NCBI RefSeq assembly: GCF_000467855.2
Contig: NZ_KI259221.1
Span: forward strand, 124,108-188,107
Reading direction: 5' to 3'
From: Porphyromonas sp. oral taxon 278 str. W7784
Lineage (GTDB): Bacteria > Bacteroidota > Bacteroidia > Bacteroidales > Porphyromonadaceae
DNA length: 64,000 nucleotides
Below, in pieces: positions 51,190-61,213 of this stretch (the first letter of the stretch is position 1; each line of letters opens with the position of its first letter). The notes beneath the pieces were generated by a model, which did not search any database, had not been told where the DNA came from, and saw only the letters and a program-made list of their open reading frames with translations. The translations under genes were made by a program, and so were the position numbers.

Positions 51190-53102
51190 GAGGTGTCTAT
51201 GAGTGTGTGGGGTGAATCATGCTCTCCATCCGTGGGGAGAGGTCGTAGTACGCATCGGTAAGTCTCCCGATACGCTGCAGGATCGAGCCCTCGGTAGGTC
51301 GCCATCAGCGAGTCCGTACGTTGGGCTTCTTCTCGAGCCTTACGCTCGAAGGGTTCGTAGGCTACCATCGCAGCCTTAGCTCCGCTAAATCGCTTGAGGT
51401 CGGACAGCGGAATAGAGCGTTGCTCACTCGGAGGTAGCGAATCCCCGACGGTAGTGATATCCTCCTTGCGCATGGGACGCCTATCGGCAGCCCAGACGAA
51501 TCGCTCGAGGCGGTTGACCTCAGCGCCTGAGGCCATCGCCAGAGGATAAGCCTTCCCCTCGACGGGGCCAAGCCAGATCGACTTAGAGACCCGCCCTGAG
51601 TCGAGGTAGACATGCATCGTCGAGCTCGACATCCTATTGAGGCCGTTGTACTCGTTCGTCCCTTCATCCTTCATATAGTAGATGGATTCGACCTTGCCTC
51701 GGACGATGATCTCTCGGACGGTACTGTCCTGTATGTAGGCACGCAGGGAGTCGCCACTCATCTGATTGTAGAAGTCCACGCTATCGATGTGCTCGACGGT
51801 GAGTGCACTCCCGAGGACATCAACATAGTCGAGCTTCTTGCCTCGGAAGTAGAAGTGCGTGGTGTCTCCCGAGAGTTGCCGCTCCTCACTCCAGAGGATG
51901 GGCTTGCCGTAGAGGGATAGGGTAGAGTCCATCGAGACATAGCTCAGGGAGTCGGCTACTGCCTGAGCATCTCGACGGAAGACACGTACATGCCGGTAGC
52001 CACGGAGGTAGCGCTGCATGGTGTCGAGCTTACTCGTAGCCGTAGAGTCTGTGCTGAGGCTGTCTACGGGCCTCCTCCCCTTTATCGGAAGGCTGATGAG
52101 CTCTAGGGTATCTGCCGTGACGTAGAGGGTATCCTTCTGCGAATACTCCTCTGCATGAGCTCGGGAGGTGGCGAAGGCATAGTTGCGCTTGTCATCAAAG
52201 TAGCCGTAGTCGCCATAGAGTATCGCCTTCTGCACGGTATCAGAGAGCTGCATCCGACCGAATGCTTCGCCGAACTTACTCGGACCATCGTAGTAGATCG
52301 AGTCCCCGATGAGGGTCCTCGCTCCCGAATATACCTCCGAGCGATCCAGCAGGATACCTACATCTCGCCCGACGTCATAGATGCCTCGCTGGGAGACGAT
52401 CTGTCCTGAGTCCGACTTGATCAGGGTAGAGCCCTCGTAGCTACTGATACGGGTATGCGTATTGTAGAAGAGATGCTCTGTGGTCATCGTCGTCTTGTCA
52501 TTGACGAGCTTGACATTGTAGCGGAACTCGGCGTCGTTGGTAGCGGGGAGGAACTGACCGTAGTCCGAGGTCAGCGTATTCTGTGCATCGGAGATCGACC
52601 CACCCTCGAAGTAGTAGGCGATGTCGGCGATGCGGTCGTAGTCGAGGCTGTCGGTATAGAGGTCGGTGGTCTTGTTCGCTAGGTGGACGTTGTGACGGAG
52701 GCGAGCGAGCTTCGAGACGCCATCATAGTAGAGGTAGCGGGCATACATGTGCACCGTATCCCCCTGCACCATATGCACGTCGCCGAAGGCTTCGAAGACC
52801 TGTGCGTCCTCATTGAGGTAGGCGCTGTCGCAGGTCATCGTCGCATTGCCATGCTTGAGGACTACGCTCCCCTTGAGGCGCTGTACTCCAGGCTGGAGGG
52901 AGGCATCGTAGCTGAGCAGGTCCGCATGATCAAGGATGATACGTGTCCCAGGCTTTGCCCCCGGCTTCGTCTGTGTCTGAGGGGTAGCTACCGTCCCACC
53001 TGTGTAGCCACGATAGGAGGCACGTGAAGTGAGGTAGCTCCCACCCATCACGAGGAGGGCGAGAGCTACAGATAGGCTGAGGCGTCTATTACTTGAGGGC
53101 AT
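51069..53102 (-). CDS. OstA-like LPS export protein (LptA/LptD N-terminal type)
   Basis: A 677-residue exported protein. After the N-terminal hydrophobic segment (LSLSVALALLVMGGSYLTS) come repeated OstA-type strands: RLKGSVVLKHGNATMTCDSAYLNEDAQVFEAFGDVHM and KTTMTTEHLFYNTHTRISSYEG. This family is thought to carry lipopolysaccharide across the periplasm. It ends with a Ser-rich stretch that overlaps the small downstream gene by 121 bases. Its ATG shares the A of the upstream TAA stop (TAATG). Confidence 0.88.
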   Translation of the reverse strand: MPSSNRRLSLSVALALLVMGGSYLTSRASYRGYTGGTVATPQTQTKPGAKPGTRIILDHADLLSYDASLQPGVQRLKGSVVLKHGNATMTCDSAYLNEDAQVFEAFGDVHMVQGDTVHMYARYLYYDGVSKLARLRHNVHLANKTTDLYTDSLDYDRIADIAYYFEGGSISDAQNTLTSDYGQFLPATNDAEFRYNVKLVNDKTTMTTEHLFYNTHTRISSYEGSTLIKSDSGQIVSQRGIYDVGRDVGILLDRSEVYSGARTLIGDSIYYDGPSKFGEAFGRMQLSDTVQKAILYGDYGYFDDKRNYAFATSRAHAEEYSQKDTLYVTADTLELISLPIKGRRPVDSLSTDSTATSKLDTMQRYLRGYRHVRVFRRDAQAVADSLSYVSMDSTLSLYGKPILWSEERQLSGDTTHFYFRGKKLDYVDVLGSALTVEHIDSVDFYNQMSGDSLRAYIQDSTVREIIVRGKVESIYYMKDEGTNEYNGLNRMSSSTMHVYLDSGRVSKSIWLGPVEGKAYPLAMASGAEVNRLERFVWAADRRPMRKEDITTVGDSLPPSEQRSIPLSDLKRFSGAKAAMVAYEPFERKAREEAQRTDSLMATYRGLDPAAYRETYRCVLRPLPTDGEHDSPHTLIDTSWVYRAFSSREDQDSSSTSSSTGILKGKNSPSESNALGGK

Positions 53103-54499
53103 TACTTATCCTCGTGTATCCAATCGGGGTACTGGAAGGTGCAGTCTCGATAGCGCTCATTGATCTCGATGTGCGTCTGCTTCTGACGGGCACGGATCCA
53201 GTCGTCGATGACCTGCTTGCGCTTCTTCGCAAGGGCCATCTCCTTGATGCGCCGGAAGTCGTTGTTCATGTTCGCCATGTGCTCGGGATGGATCTCCTTG
53301 ATGCGGATGATCGCCACCTGCTCTAGCCCCTTGTCGGTATGCATGACGAAGGGCTTGGAGATCTCACCTTGCTTGAGCTCGTAGGCTACCTTAGCTATAT
53401 CCTGGGGGAGATCTTCGTAGCGGAAGTTGGGTGACCCTGAGAACTCGCTCTCGTTGGAGGTATTGGTCATCAGCCCCCCGTTGTTGTACGTGTTCTTGTC
53501 ATCCGAATAGAGCTGAGCTGCGACCTCAAAGGTGATCTTCTCCTCCTGAATAGCCTTTGCAACGGAGTCGATACGCAGAGTAGCCTCGGTGATCGCCTTC
53601 TCCTCGATGGTAGGACGAAGGAGGATGTGACGGAAGTTCACTAGATCCCCTCGCTTCTCGATGAGCTGAGCGATGTGGTAGCCCTCATCGGTCTTGATGA
53701 TGGGGGAGACACGTGTCTTGTCCATGAGGTTGAAGACAGCGGTGGCGAAGGCGGGATCAAGGTAAGCCTTCCCGACGAAGCCATATTCGCCCCCACGTGA
53801 AGCCGTGCGCTTGTCCTCGGAGTAGAGGCGGGCGATGGTAGAGAACTCTCGCTTGCCGGAGTTCACATCCTCGGCATAGCCACGAAGGGTACTCTTGACT
53901 CGGTCGAGCTCTGCCAGAGGTACCTGAGGCTGTAGGGCGATGATCTGAACCTCTACGGTCTTAGGGATGAAGGGAAGGCTGTCCTTAGGAAGCTGCTTGT
54001 AGAAGGCACTGATCTCCGAGGGGGTGACCTGTACTCCCTGCGAGATCTTCGACTTCATCATCTCGACGATGGCTTCATTACGAGCCTGCAGGGTACGCTC
54101 TTCACGGATCTGTGAGAGCTTCTTATTGAAGTACTCCTCGAGCTTCTCCTTAGAGCCCAGCTCCGAGATGACATTCTGCACCCACATGTCTACCATACGG
54201 GCTACCTGAGTCTCATTAGCCTGGACGCTGTCGATCTTAGCTTGGTTGAGGAAGAGCTTCTGTATCGCCATCTGCTCGGGGATGACGCAGTCGGGATCTC
54301 CGCTGATCGTCAATCCCTGGCTACGTGCGAAGAGCTTCTGGTACTCTATATCCGATAGTAGGATAGGTTCGTCACCGACCATCCATACGACCTCGTCGAC
54401 AGTGGTCTTCTTCTGGGGCTCACCTCGCTTGGTCTGCGCTAGGGTCAAGGACCCGAGGGCAAAGAGACTGAGGAGGACTATTGTTGTCTTTCGTTTCAT
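53102..54499 (-). CDS. Periplasmic peptidyl-prolyl isomerase, SurA-like
   Basis: A 465-residue chaperone-isomerase. The signal peptide is KRKTTIVLLSLFALGSLTLAQ. The SurA-type N-terminal region (about 30-180) precedes two parvulin domains: the first around FSTIARLYSEDKRTASRGGEYGFVGKAYLDPAF, the second around FEVAAQLYSDDKNTYNNGGLMTN. It should assist folding of outer-membrane proteins. Placement directly before the OstA-like gene (1-base overlap) fits outer-membrane biogenesis. Confidence 0.92.
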   Translation of the reverse strand: MKRKTTIVLLSLFALGSLTLAQTKRGEPQKKTTVDEVVWMVGDEPILLSDIEYQKLFARSQGLTISGDPDCVIPEQMAIQKLFLNQAKIDSVQANETQVARMVDMWVQNVISELGSKEKLEEYFNKKLSQIREERTLQARNEAIVEMMKSKISQGVQVTPSEISAFYKQLPKDSLPFIPKTVEVQIIALQPQVPLAELDRVKSTLRGYAEDVNSGKREFSTIARLYSEDKRTASRGGEYGFVGKAYLDPAFATAVFNLMDKTRVSPIIKTDEGYHIAQLIEKRGDLVNFRHILLRPTIEEKAITEATLRIDSVAKAIQEEKITFEVAAQLYSDDKNTYNNGGLMTNTSNESEFSGSPNFRYEDLPQDIAKVAYELKQGEISKPFVMHTDKGLEQVAIIRIKEIHPEHMANMNNDFRRIKEMALAKKRKQVIDDWIRARQKQTHIEINERYRDCTFQYPDWIHEDK

Positions 54500-54543
54500 C
54501 TAGGGAAGGGAATCTAGGGGAGAGGGGGGTACATAGGTAGGGC

Positions 54544-56748
54544 TTAGTTGGCTAGCTCGGAGAGGAACTTGATGCGCACCAGGCGTACTTCCTCTTCGGA
54601 GTAGTCATTACCGAGCTCCGAGAGAGCTTCGTTGATATCGTCTGTCGTGGACTCCTTGAAGTACTCGTAGATATCCTCGATACGGTCTTCGTCAATCACT
54701 TCTTCGATGAAGTAGTTGATGTTGATACGCGTACCGGAGTAGACAATCGCCTCGACCTCTCCGATGAGGACATCGAAGTCCAGCCCGAGGGCTATAGCGA
54801 TATCATCGAGGGCTACCTTGCGGTCGATCTGCTGGATGATATTGATCTTCAGCTTCGACTTATCTGGGCGGGTACGCACACGTATATCTGCTGGGCGGTC
54901 GATATCATTCTCTTCGACATGGCGACGGATGACATCGAGGAACTTCTGCCCGTAGCGTGCAGCCTTACCCGCACCTACCCCAGGGATATTCTGTAGCTCA
55001 TCCATGGTGATGGGGTAGAGCGTAGCCATAGCCTCAAGGGAGGTATCCTGGAAGATAACGTAGGGAGGGACATTATTCTGCTGTCCCATCTTCTTACGCA
55101 GATCCTTCATGATAGCGAAGAGTACGGGGTCAGTAGACTCACCCGAGCCTCCGCCACCTGATGGTGCAGGCTGATCCTCACCCTCCTCCTCGGAGTCGGT
55201 GATCTTGAAGCTGGTGGGCTTCTTCATGAACTTCTTACCTGCGGGGGTAAGCTTGAGTAGTCCATAGTTCTCGACATCCTTGGCTAGGTAGCCAGCGATT
55301 AGAGCCTGACGGACGATCGTCGTCCATGTAGACTCCTCATGATCTTGTCCAGATCCGAAGCAGTCCAGCTCTTCGTGATGGAAGGACTCGATATCAGAGT
55401 TGGTCTCTCCTCTAAGGATGGAGATGACGTAGTCTGTATTGAATTTCTCCTTGAGGGTACTTACTACCTCGAGGAGGTTTACTAGCAATTCTTTAGCTTC
55501 CACTTTATTCTTAGGTACTAAACAATTATCACAGTTACCGCAGTTCTCCGCCTCATATCGCTCCCCGAAGTAGTTGAGGAGGAAGGATCGGCGACAGATA
55601 TTAGTCTCAGCATAGTCAGCTGTCTCACGTAGGAGTGCTCGGGCTATCTCTTGGTCTGCTACGGACTTACCCTTGGTGAAGCGCTCGAGCTTCTCTAGGT
55701 CGTCATGATCGTAGTAGGCGATACAGATACCCTCGCCACCATCACGTCCGGCACGCCCGGTCTCTTGGTAGTAACCCTCGAGACTCTTAGGCATATCGTA
55801 GTGGATGACGTAGCGCACATCGGGCTTGTCTATACCCATACCGAAGGCGATGGTAGCGACGATGACGTCGACACGCTCTTCGATGAAGGCATCTTGGTTC
55901 TCAGCACGCTCCTTGGTGTCGAGCCCTGCATGGTAGGGCAGGGCCTTGATCCCATTAGCCTGGAGCACCTCGGTGAAGTTCATCACCTGCGTACGGCGCA
56001 TGCAGTAGACGATCCCACTCTTCTTGGGGTTGCTGAGGATGAAGCGGACGATCTCCCGCTCCATCTCAGGAGTCTTGGGCTGTATCTTATAGAGGAGGTT
56101 CGGTCTGTTGAACGAACTCTGGAAGACAACAGCTGTCTCCATCCCTAGGTTCTTCATGATGTCATGCTGGACCTTGGGTGTAGCCGTAGCGGTGAGGGCC
56201 ATGATCGGGCGGGGAGCGATCTCCATCACCACGGAGCGGATGCGCCGATATTCGGGACGGAAGTCGTGCCCCCATTCGGAGATACAGTGGGCCTCGTCTA
56301 CAGCGTAGAAGGAGATAGGCACTTCACTCAGGAGCTTGACATTCTCCTTCTTGTGGAGCGACTCAGGTGCTACGTAGAGGAGCTTCGTCCTGCCCTGTCG
56401 GACGTCCTCCTTGACCTCCTCGAGCTTAGCCCGTGAGAGGGAGGAGTTGAGGAAGTGAGCTATGGTATCCTCTTCGCAGAAGCCACGCACGGCATCGACC
56501 TGATTCTTCATCAGGGCGATCAGTGGAGAGATGATCACGGCCGTACCCTCCATCAGAAGGGCTGGGAGCTGATAGCAAAGACTCTTCCCTCCGCCAGTAG
56601 GCATGAGGACAAAGGTATCATGACCTGCGAGGATACTCTCGATGATCTCCCGCTGGTTCCCCTTGAACTGGTCGAAGCCAAAGTGCTTCTTAAGGGCTTT
56701 TGTAAGGTCGATACTACCCATGGCGTACGCTTCGTTAGTGCTCTCCAC
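54544..56748 (-). CDS. recQ: ATP-dependent DNA helicase RecQ (second copy, with HRDC)
   Basis: A 734-residue 3'-5' helicase. Walker A is TGGGKS, motif II is DEAH (AVDEAHCISEWGHDFRPEYR). The zinc-binding CRRSFLLNYFGE...CGNCDNC and the winged helix follow. An HRDC domain is visible around DPVLFAIMKDLRKKM to VGAGKAARYGQKFL. A C-terminal helical region of about 110 residues with HTH-like repeats ends the protein. Starts at 56748 and Met10 are both possible. It differs from the gene at 10708, which lacks HRDC. It lies between clpX (78 bases) and surA (44 bases). Confidence 0.94.
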   Translation of the reverse strand: MESTNEAYAMGSIDLTKALKKHFGFDQFKGNQREIIESILAGHDTFVLMPTGGGKSLCYQLPALLMEGTAVIISPLIALMKNQVDAVRGFCEEDTIAHFLNSSLSRAKLEEVKEDVRQGRTKLLYVAPESLHKKENVKLLSEVPISFYAVDEAHCISEWGHDFRPEYRRIRSVVMEIAPRPIMALTATATPKVQHDIMKNLGMETAVVFQSSFNRPNLLYKIQPKTPEMEREIVRFILSNPKKSGIVYCMRRTQVMNFTEVLQANGIKALPYHAGLDTKERAENQDAFIEERVDVIVATIAFGMGIDKPDVRYVIHYDMPKSLEGYYQETGRAGRDGGEGICIAYYDHDDLEKLERFTKGKSVADQEIARALLRETADYAETNICRRSFLLNYFGERYEAENCGNCDNCLVPKNKVEAKELLVNLLEVVSTLKEKFNTDYVISILRGETNSDIESFHHEELDCFGSGQDHEESTWTTIVRQALIAGYLAKDVENYGLLKLTPAGKKFMKKPTSFKITDSEEEGEDQPAPSGGGGSGESTDPVLFAIMKDLRKKMGQQNNVPPYVIFQDTSLEAMATLYPITMDELQNIPGVGAGKAARYGQKFLDVIRRHVEENDIDRPADIRVRTRPDKSKLKINIIQQIDRKVALDDIAIALGLDFDVLIGEVEAIVYSGTRININYFIEEVIDEDRIEDIYEYFKESTTDDINEALSELGNDYSEEEVRLVRIKFLSELAN

Positions 56749-56826
56749 TCGCTGTGTCTGTCACTCTAGGGAGTGACTGCGGTATTGACTATGACACGGA
56801 TGATAGGTTTTCTCTGGAGAGAGGGG

Positions 56827-58077
56827 TTAGTTAGGGATCAAGCCGCCCCCCTTCTGGAGCTGCTGCTCTACATAGGAGGCATCCACGACGAACTCCGTGA
56901 TCCCCTGGGAGGGGAGCTCATACATGGGCTCTACCATCACCTGCTCCATGATCGCCCTGAGGCCACGTGCTCCGAGCTTCTGCTCCATCGTCTTGGAGAC
57001 GACGGCATCAAGCGCTTCGTCGGTGAAGGTCAGGTGGATACCATCGAGCTCGAAGATCTTGGTGTACTGACGCACCAGGGCATTCTTGGGCTCGGTGAGG
57101 ATCATCCTCAGGGTATCCCGATGGAGTGGGTGTAGGAAGGTGATGATCGGTAGACGGCCTATGATCTCAGGGATGAGCCCGAAGCTCTTGAGGTCACGAG
57201 CGTCTACATATCTGAGGAGCTCTTCCTCCTCGTACTTACCCATCTTAGAGCGAGGGCTGTTGTAGCCCACGACACGGGTATTGAGGCGATGAGCAATCTT
57301 GCGCTCGATGCCATCAAAGGCTCCGGCGCAGATGAAGAGGATCTGCTTGGTGTCTACCTGGATCATCTTCTGGTCGGGGTGCTTACGTCCGCCCTGAGGG
57401 GGGACGTTGACGATTGATCCTTCGAGGAGCTTGAGGAGTCCCTGCTGGACCCCTTCGCCACTGACGTCGCGCGTGATGGAAGGGTTGTCCCCCTTACGTG
57501 CGATCTTGTCGATCTCATCGATGAAGACGATCCCACGCTCTGCGGCAGCGACGTCGTAGTCGGCTACTTGCAGGAGGCGTGTCAGCAGACTCTCGATATC
57601 CTCGCCCACATAGCCAGCCTGCGTCAGCACAGTAGCATCGACGATCGTGAAGGGCACCTTCAGCAGACGAGCGATCGTCTTAGCGAGCAAGGTCTTACCC
57701 GTACCTGTGGGGCCGAGTAGGAGGATGTTACTCTTCTCGATCTCGACACCATCGACCTCCGAGGAGGGCTGCATGAGTCGCTTGTAGTGATTGTAGACAG
57801 CTACAGAGAGGTAGCGCTTAGCTTCGTCCTGTCCAACGACATAGTCATCGAGGAACTCCTTGATCTCTCTAGGCTTGGGGAGCTCATGAAGGGCCTCAAG
57901 TGGGGCGCTCTCTGGAGCCCCGTCAGGGGTAGAGACTACGCCCCCGAGGAGCTGATAGCCCTGGAGGATACAGTCGGGGCATATCTGCGACTCCATCCCA
58001 TGGAGTAGGGCTCCGGCCTCGGCCTCAGTCCTACCGCAGAAGCTACAGTGCTCTGGTCCTTTAGTCTTCTTGGCCAT
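56827..58077 (-). CDS. clpX: ATP-dependent Clp protease ATP-binding subunit ClpX
   Basis: The AAA+ unfoldase that feeds substrates to ClpP. The 416-residue protein has the N-terminal zinc finger (Cys11, Cys14, Cys33, Cys36), Walker [13 protein letters not shown], Walker [12 protein letters not shown] and sensor segments. The [13 protein letters not shown] pore-region segment is typical. It starts directly after the clpP stop codon. Confidence 0.97.
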   Translation of the reverse strand: MAKKTKGPEHCSFCGRTEAEAGALLHGMESQICPDCILQGYQLLGGVVSTPDGAPESAPLEALHELPKPREIKEFLDDYVVGQDEAKRYLSVAVYNHYKRLMQPSSEVDGVEIEKSNILLLGPTGTGKTLLAKTIARLLKVPFTIVDATVLTQAGYVGEDIESLLTRLLQVADYDVAAAERGIVFIDEIDKIARKGDNPSITRDVSGEGVQQGLLKLLEGSIVNVPPQGGRKHPDQKMIQVDTKQILFICAGAFDGIERKIAHRLNTRVVGYNSPRSKMGKYEEEELLRYVDARDLKSFGLIPEIIGRLPIITFLHPLHRDTLRMILTEPKNALVRQYTKIFELDGIHLTFTDEALDAVVSKTMEQKLGARGLRAIMEQVMVEPMYELPSQGITEFVVDASYVEQQLQKGGGLIPN

Positions 58078-58767
58078 CTACGCTTCGGTCTGCTTCTGTG
58101 TACGCTGGGTACGGGTGAGGATCTCGTCGACCATGCCATAAGCCTTAGCCTCTGGTGCGGTCATCCAATAGTCACGGTCGCTGTCTCGCTGGATCGCCTC
58201 GAAGGGCTGTCCCGAGTGCTTGGAGAGGATCGTATAGAGCTCTTCCTTGACCTTGAGGATCTCACGTGCGGCGATCTCAAGGTCGCTGGCCTGGCCCTGC
58301 ATCCCTCCTAGGGGCTGGTGGATCATCACACGGGAGTGGGGCAGAGCAAAGCGCTTGCCCTCGGTCCCTGCGACGAGGAGGACGGAAGCCATGGATGCTG
58401 CCATCCCCGTACATATAGTAGATACATCGCTCTCGATGAACTGCATCGTGTCGTAGATCCCGTAGCCCGCATAGACCGAGCCACCCGGAGAATTGATATA
58501 GATCGAGATATCCTTGCCAGGCTCGCTGCTGTCTAGGAAGAGGAGCTGAGCCTGTATGACATTGGCCGTATAGTCATTGATCTGTGTCCCGAGGAAGATG
58601 ATGCGGTCCATCATCAACCGAGAGAATACATCCATCTGGGCCACGTTCATAGGGCGCTCCTCGATGATCGTCGGCGAGATGTAGCTACTCTGCACCTGCA
58701 TGTAGTCATCCAGTGCCAAGGAGTTCATCCCTAAGTGACCTACGGCAAATTTCTTGAATTCGTTCAT
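58078..58767 (-). CDS. clpP: ATP-dependent Clp protease proteolytic subunit ClpP
   Basis: The serine-protease tetradecamer of the ClpXP machine. I use the start at 58767 (229 residues, [16 protein letters not shown]); an upstream ATG at 58821 overlaps the promoter. The catalytic triad is Ser125 (GMAASMAS), His150 (RVMIHQP) and Asp199 (DRDYWM). The N-terminal 35 residues are longer than in E. coli mature ClpP and may be a propeptide. No trigger-factor gene precedes it. It heads the run clpP-clpX-recQ-surA-lptA-TA-mutL. Confidence 0.96.
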   Translation of the reverse strand: MNEFKKFAVGHLGMNSLALDDYMQVQSSYISPTIIEERPMNVAQMDVFSRLMMDRIIFLGTQINDYTANVIQAQLLFLDSSEPGKDISIYINSPGGSVYAGYGIYDTMQFIESDVSTICTGMAASMASVLLVAGTEGKRFALPHSRVMIHQPLGGMQGQASDLEIAAREILKVKEELYTILSKHSGQPFEAIQRDSDRDYWMTAPEAKAYGMVDEILTRTQRTQKQTEA

Positions 58768-58818
58768 TTCTGTTCTTAAAGTGTACGAGTCTTCTATACA
58801 CATTACGACTCTATATAA

Positions 58819-58826
58819 CAAAGGTA
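58819..58826 (-). promoter_or_regulatory. Predicted -7 box of clpP
   Basis: TACCTTTG on the minus strand, 51 bases upstream of the chosen ATG. Confidence 0.5.
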
Positions 58827-58967
58827 TAAATAATTCTCAAATACCCTACAGGGGCGGAAGCTCCCCGATAGCCCCATCCTAAGGGCGGAATTTCCCCCGC
58901 TTGACCTCGGAGAAAAGCTCGCCCACAGGGTCGAAGGTGAAGGAGCTCTAAAGCGAGGGTCGCCACA

Positions 58968-59053
58968 CCCCATACATGCCTCCCCCGAGCGACCCATTCA
59001 TGGGTGACCTCGGTGACCCATGAATGGGTCGGTGTGGTACCCCATGCATGGGG
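58968..59053. repeat. 24-bp-period palindrome array (locus D, four units)
   Basis: Unit centres are 58974.5, 58998.5, 59022.5 and 59046.5. Units: CCCCATACATGCCT, ACCCATTCATGGGT, ACCCATGAATGGGT, CCCCATGCATGGGG (the last a perfect 14-bp palindrome). Spacers are 10 bases (CCCCCGAGCG, GACCTCGGTG, CGGTGTGGTA). Confidence 0.9.
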
Positions 59054-59105
59054 TATATTTTAGAGGCTTCATCTCAGACGAGGTAGCGAGCTTATCCTAT
59101 GAAAG

Positions 59106-59146
59106 AGCTAGCCCCCATCGACCCGACGGATCGATGGGGGCTAGCT
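59106..59146 (-). terminator. Terminator of the murI-namZ run
   Basis: AGCTAGCCCCCATCGA pairs with its exact complement over 16 bp around CCCGACGGA, 16 bases beyond the namZ stop. Confidence 0.8.
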
Positions 59147-59161
59147 ATGCTGGAGTGGTGC

Positions 59162-60337
59162 TTAGCGTGCGTCCTCGTAGAGGAGATACTTCGCTCGGAG
59201 GCGCCGATAAGCCTCGAGGTCGGCCTCCCACGAAGCACGTATCTCCGCCTCAGAGAGCCCTGAGGCTAGTTGGCTTCGTAGCGTCTTCGTCCCCGCCAGC
59301 AGGTCGAAGAGCTGTCGCTGATTGATGAGCTGAAGCCCTAGACTCTCTGCCTTGCGGTAGAGGTCGACGAGGGGCGCAAGTGAGATCTGCCCCTTGGGGA
59401 GTCCCTTCTCTAGATAGTCTATGCCATAGCAAGGCTTACCCTTGTGACGGGGATTGGAGTCCTCTCCGACCTTGACCCGAGGAGTGAAGACGAGCTGACC
59501 AAAGCCAGCGTTAGGATGACCCAAGGCCTGAAAAGGCTTATCGGTACCTCGCCCCACGCTCATGATCGTCGCCTCAAAGAGACAGAGGGAAGGGTAGAGT
59601 GCTATCGCCTGGCTATTGGGGAGGTTAGGGCTAGGGCGAACGGGTAGTTCGTAGGGCTCGCCGTGCGACCAGCCGACTAGAGGAATGACCTTCAGCCTAC
59701 AGGAGCGCCCTCCACGAAGCCAGCGCTCCCCGTCGATCATCAGGGCTAGCTCCCCGACCGTAAGGCCGTGGGCGATGGGCAAAGGGTCGACCCCGACGAA
59801 GGAGCGACAATCGGGCTGGAGGATAGGTCCGTCAACGAAGTCATTGGGGTTGGGGCGGTCACAGACGACGAAGGTCTTCCCCTCCTCGGCACAAGCCTCC
59901 ATGAGGTAGTGCATCGAGGAGATATAGGTATAGAATCGAGTCCCTACATCCTGCAGGTCGAAGAGGAGTAGATCGATATCCTCCAGCATCTCAGGTGTAG
60001 GACGTCGGCGCTGGCCGTAGAGGCTGACGACGGGGAGCTGTGTCTTCTCGTCGATCTCACTCTTCACCGCCTTCCCTGCATCGACCTTCCCCCTCAGTCC
60101 ATGCTCTGGGACGAAGAGACGGACGACCTTCACCCCTCGGGAGAGGAGGGTATCGACGAGGTGAGTGCCCGTCGCTCCGACGAGCGAACTCTGATTGACC
60201 ATGAGCGCTACCCGCTTCCCTTCAAGGAGGGGGAGTAGTAGCTCCATCCGTTCGGCGCCGACCTGAAGCTTCGTGCTCTGGGCATACCCTCCGACGCTGA
60301 GCGCCGAGAGGAGAATAAGCAAAAGGAAGCGCTTCAT
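59162..60337 (-). CDS. namZ: Exo-beta-N-acetylmuramidase NamZ (DUF1343, GH171)
   Basis: A 391-residue exported hydrolase that removes N-acetylmuramic acid from the non-reducing end of peptidoglycan fragments. The signal peptide is MKRFLLLILLSALSVGGYAQ. Signature segments are RVALMVNQSSLVG, LFVPEHGLRGKVDAGK, LLLFDLQDVGTRFYTYISSMHYLMEAC and the later GRGTDKPFQALGHP. It starts right after the murI stop. It may work with the NagZ-like GH3 at 5002 in cell-wall recovery. Confidence 0.92.
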   Translation of the reverse strand: MKRFLLLILLSALSVGGYAQSTKLQVGAERMELLLPLLEGKRVALMVNQSSLVGATGTHLVDTLLSRGVKVVRLFVPEHGLRGKVDAGKAVKSEIDEKTQLPVVSLYGQRRRPTPEMLEDIDLLLFDLQDVGTRFYTYISSMHYLMEACAEEGKTFVVCDRPNPNDFVDGPILQPDCRSFVGVDPLPIAHGLTVGELALMIDGERWLRGGRSCRLKVIPLVGWSHGEPYELPVRPSPNLPNSQAIALYPSLCLFEATIMSVGRGTDKPFQALGHPNAGFGQLVFTPRVKVGEDSNPRHKGKPCYGIDYLEKGLPKGQISLAPLVDLYRKAESLGLQLINQRQLFDLLAGTKTLRSQLASGLSEAEIRASWEADLEAYRRLRAKYLLYEDAR

Positions 60338-61180
60338 CTATGAGCCGAGCTTGACACGTACGGCATCGACCTCCGTACCGGTGAAGATGGAGGCGAGCTC
60401 TTCGAACTTGTCCGGGCACTCGGTCGTCCTGTAGGAGATCCCCCCGCCCTGACTCAGACGACACTCCATCTCGGGATGACGCTGGAGGTAGTCAGCTAGC
60501 GATGTGGCTACCAGTTCCCCCTGCGAGATGAGCTGGACAGACTCAGGCAGAGCCTCTCGGATCTTCGGACGAAGGAGCGGATAGTGCGTGCATCCTAGGA
60601 TCAGCGTGTCGATCTCTGGATCGGCCTCGATGAGTTCCTCGGTATAGCGTCGGACGAAGTAATCAGCACCAGGCTTGTCACTCTCGCCGTACTCGACAAG
60701 AGGCACCCACATCGGGCATGCTTGCTCCTTGACGACGACCTCGGGGAAGAGCTTACCGATCTCCGTGGCGTAGGAGTGTGAGGAGACCGTCCCAGGGGTA
60801 GCTACCACGCCGACGTGCTTCGTCTTCGTGTATTCGGAGATCGCCTCTACTGTGGGGCGAATGACCCCGAGGACACGACGCGTAGGATCGTCGGATATGG
60901 GTAGGTAGTGCTGCTGGATCTCACGGAGCGCCTTAGCCGAAGCGGTGTTACATGCTAGGATGACAAGGGGGCAACCTTCGGCGAAGAGATACTTCACCGC
61001 TTGCAGGGTGAAGTCATTGATGACGTCGAACGAACGAGTCCCGTACGGGGAGCGAGCATTGTCACCCAGATAGATGTAGTCGTACTGGGGGAGCTGACGG
61101 CGGATCTCAGAGAGGATCGTCAGCCCTCCATAGCCCGAGTCAAAGACTCCTATAGGACCAAGAGAGGAGGTAAGTGACAT
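60338..61180 (-). CDS. murI: Glutamate racemase
   Basis: It supplies D-glutamate for peptidoglycan. The 280-residue protein has GVFDSGYGGLTIL, and the two catalytic cysteines in LACNTASAK (Cys77) and LGCTHYPLL (Cys197). The nearby YLGDNARSPYG binds substrate. It is upstream of namZ with no gap, so D-Glu synthesis and muramyl recovery may be co-expressed. It is 33 bases downstream of the chromate transporter pair. Confidence 0.95.
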   Translation of the reverse strand: MSLTSSLGPIGVFDSGYGGLTILSEIRRQLPQYDYIYLGDNARSPYGTRSFDVINDFTLQAVKYLFAEGCPLVILACNTASAKALREIQQHYLPISDDPTRRVLGVIRPTVEAISEYTKTKHVGVVATPGTVSSHSYATEIGKLFPEVVVKEQACPMWVPLVEYGESDKPGADYFVRRYTEELIEADPEIDTLILGCTHYPLLRPKIREALPESVQLISQGELVATSLADYLQRHPEMECRLSQGGGISYRTTECPDKFEELASIFTGTEVDAVRVKLGS

Positions 61181-61213
61181 AAGATAAGAGAAGGATAGGA
61201 TAGCGTAAGAGAC

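Larger units (their letters stand above)
58768..59161. other. Intergenic region between clpP and namZ
   Basis: 394 bases with the clpP -7 box (58819-58826), two GGGCGGAA motifs (58852 and 58883), palindrome array D (58968-59053) and the namZ terminator (59106-59146). Confidence 0.5.
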
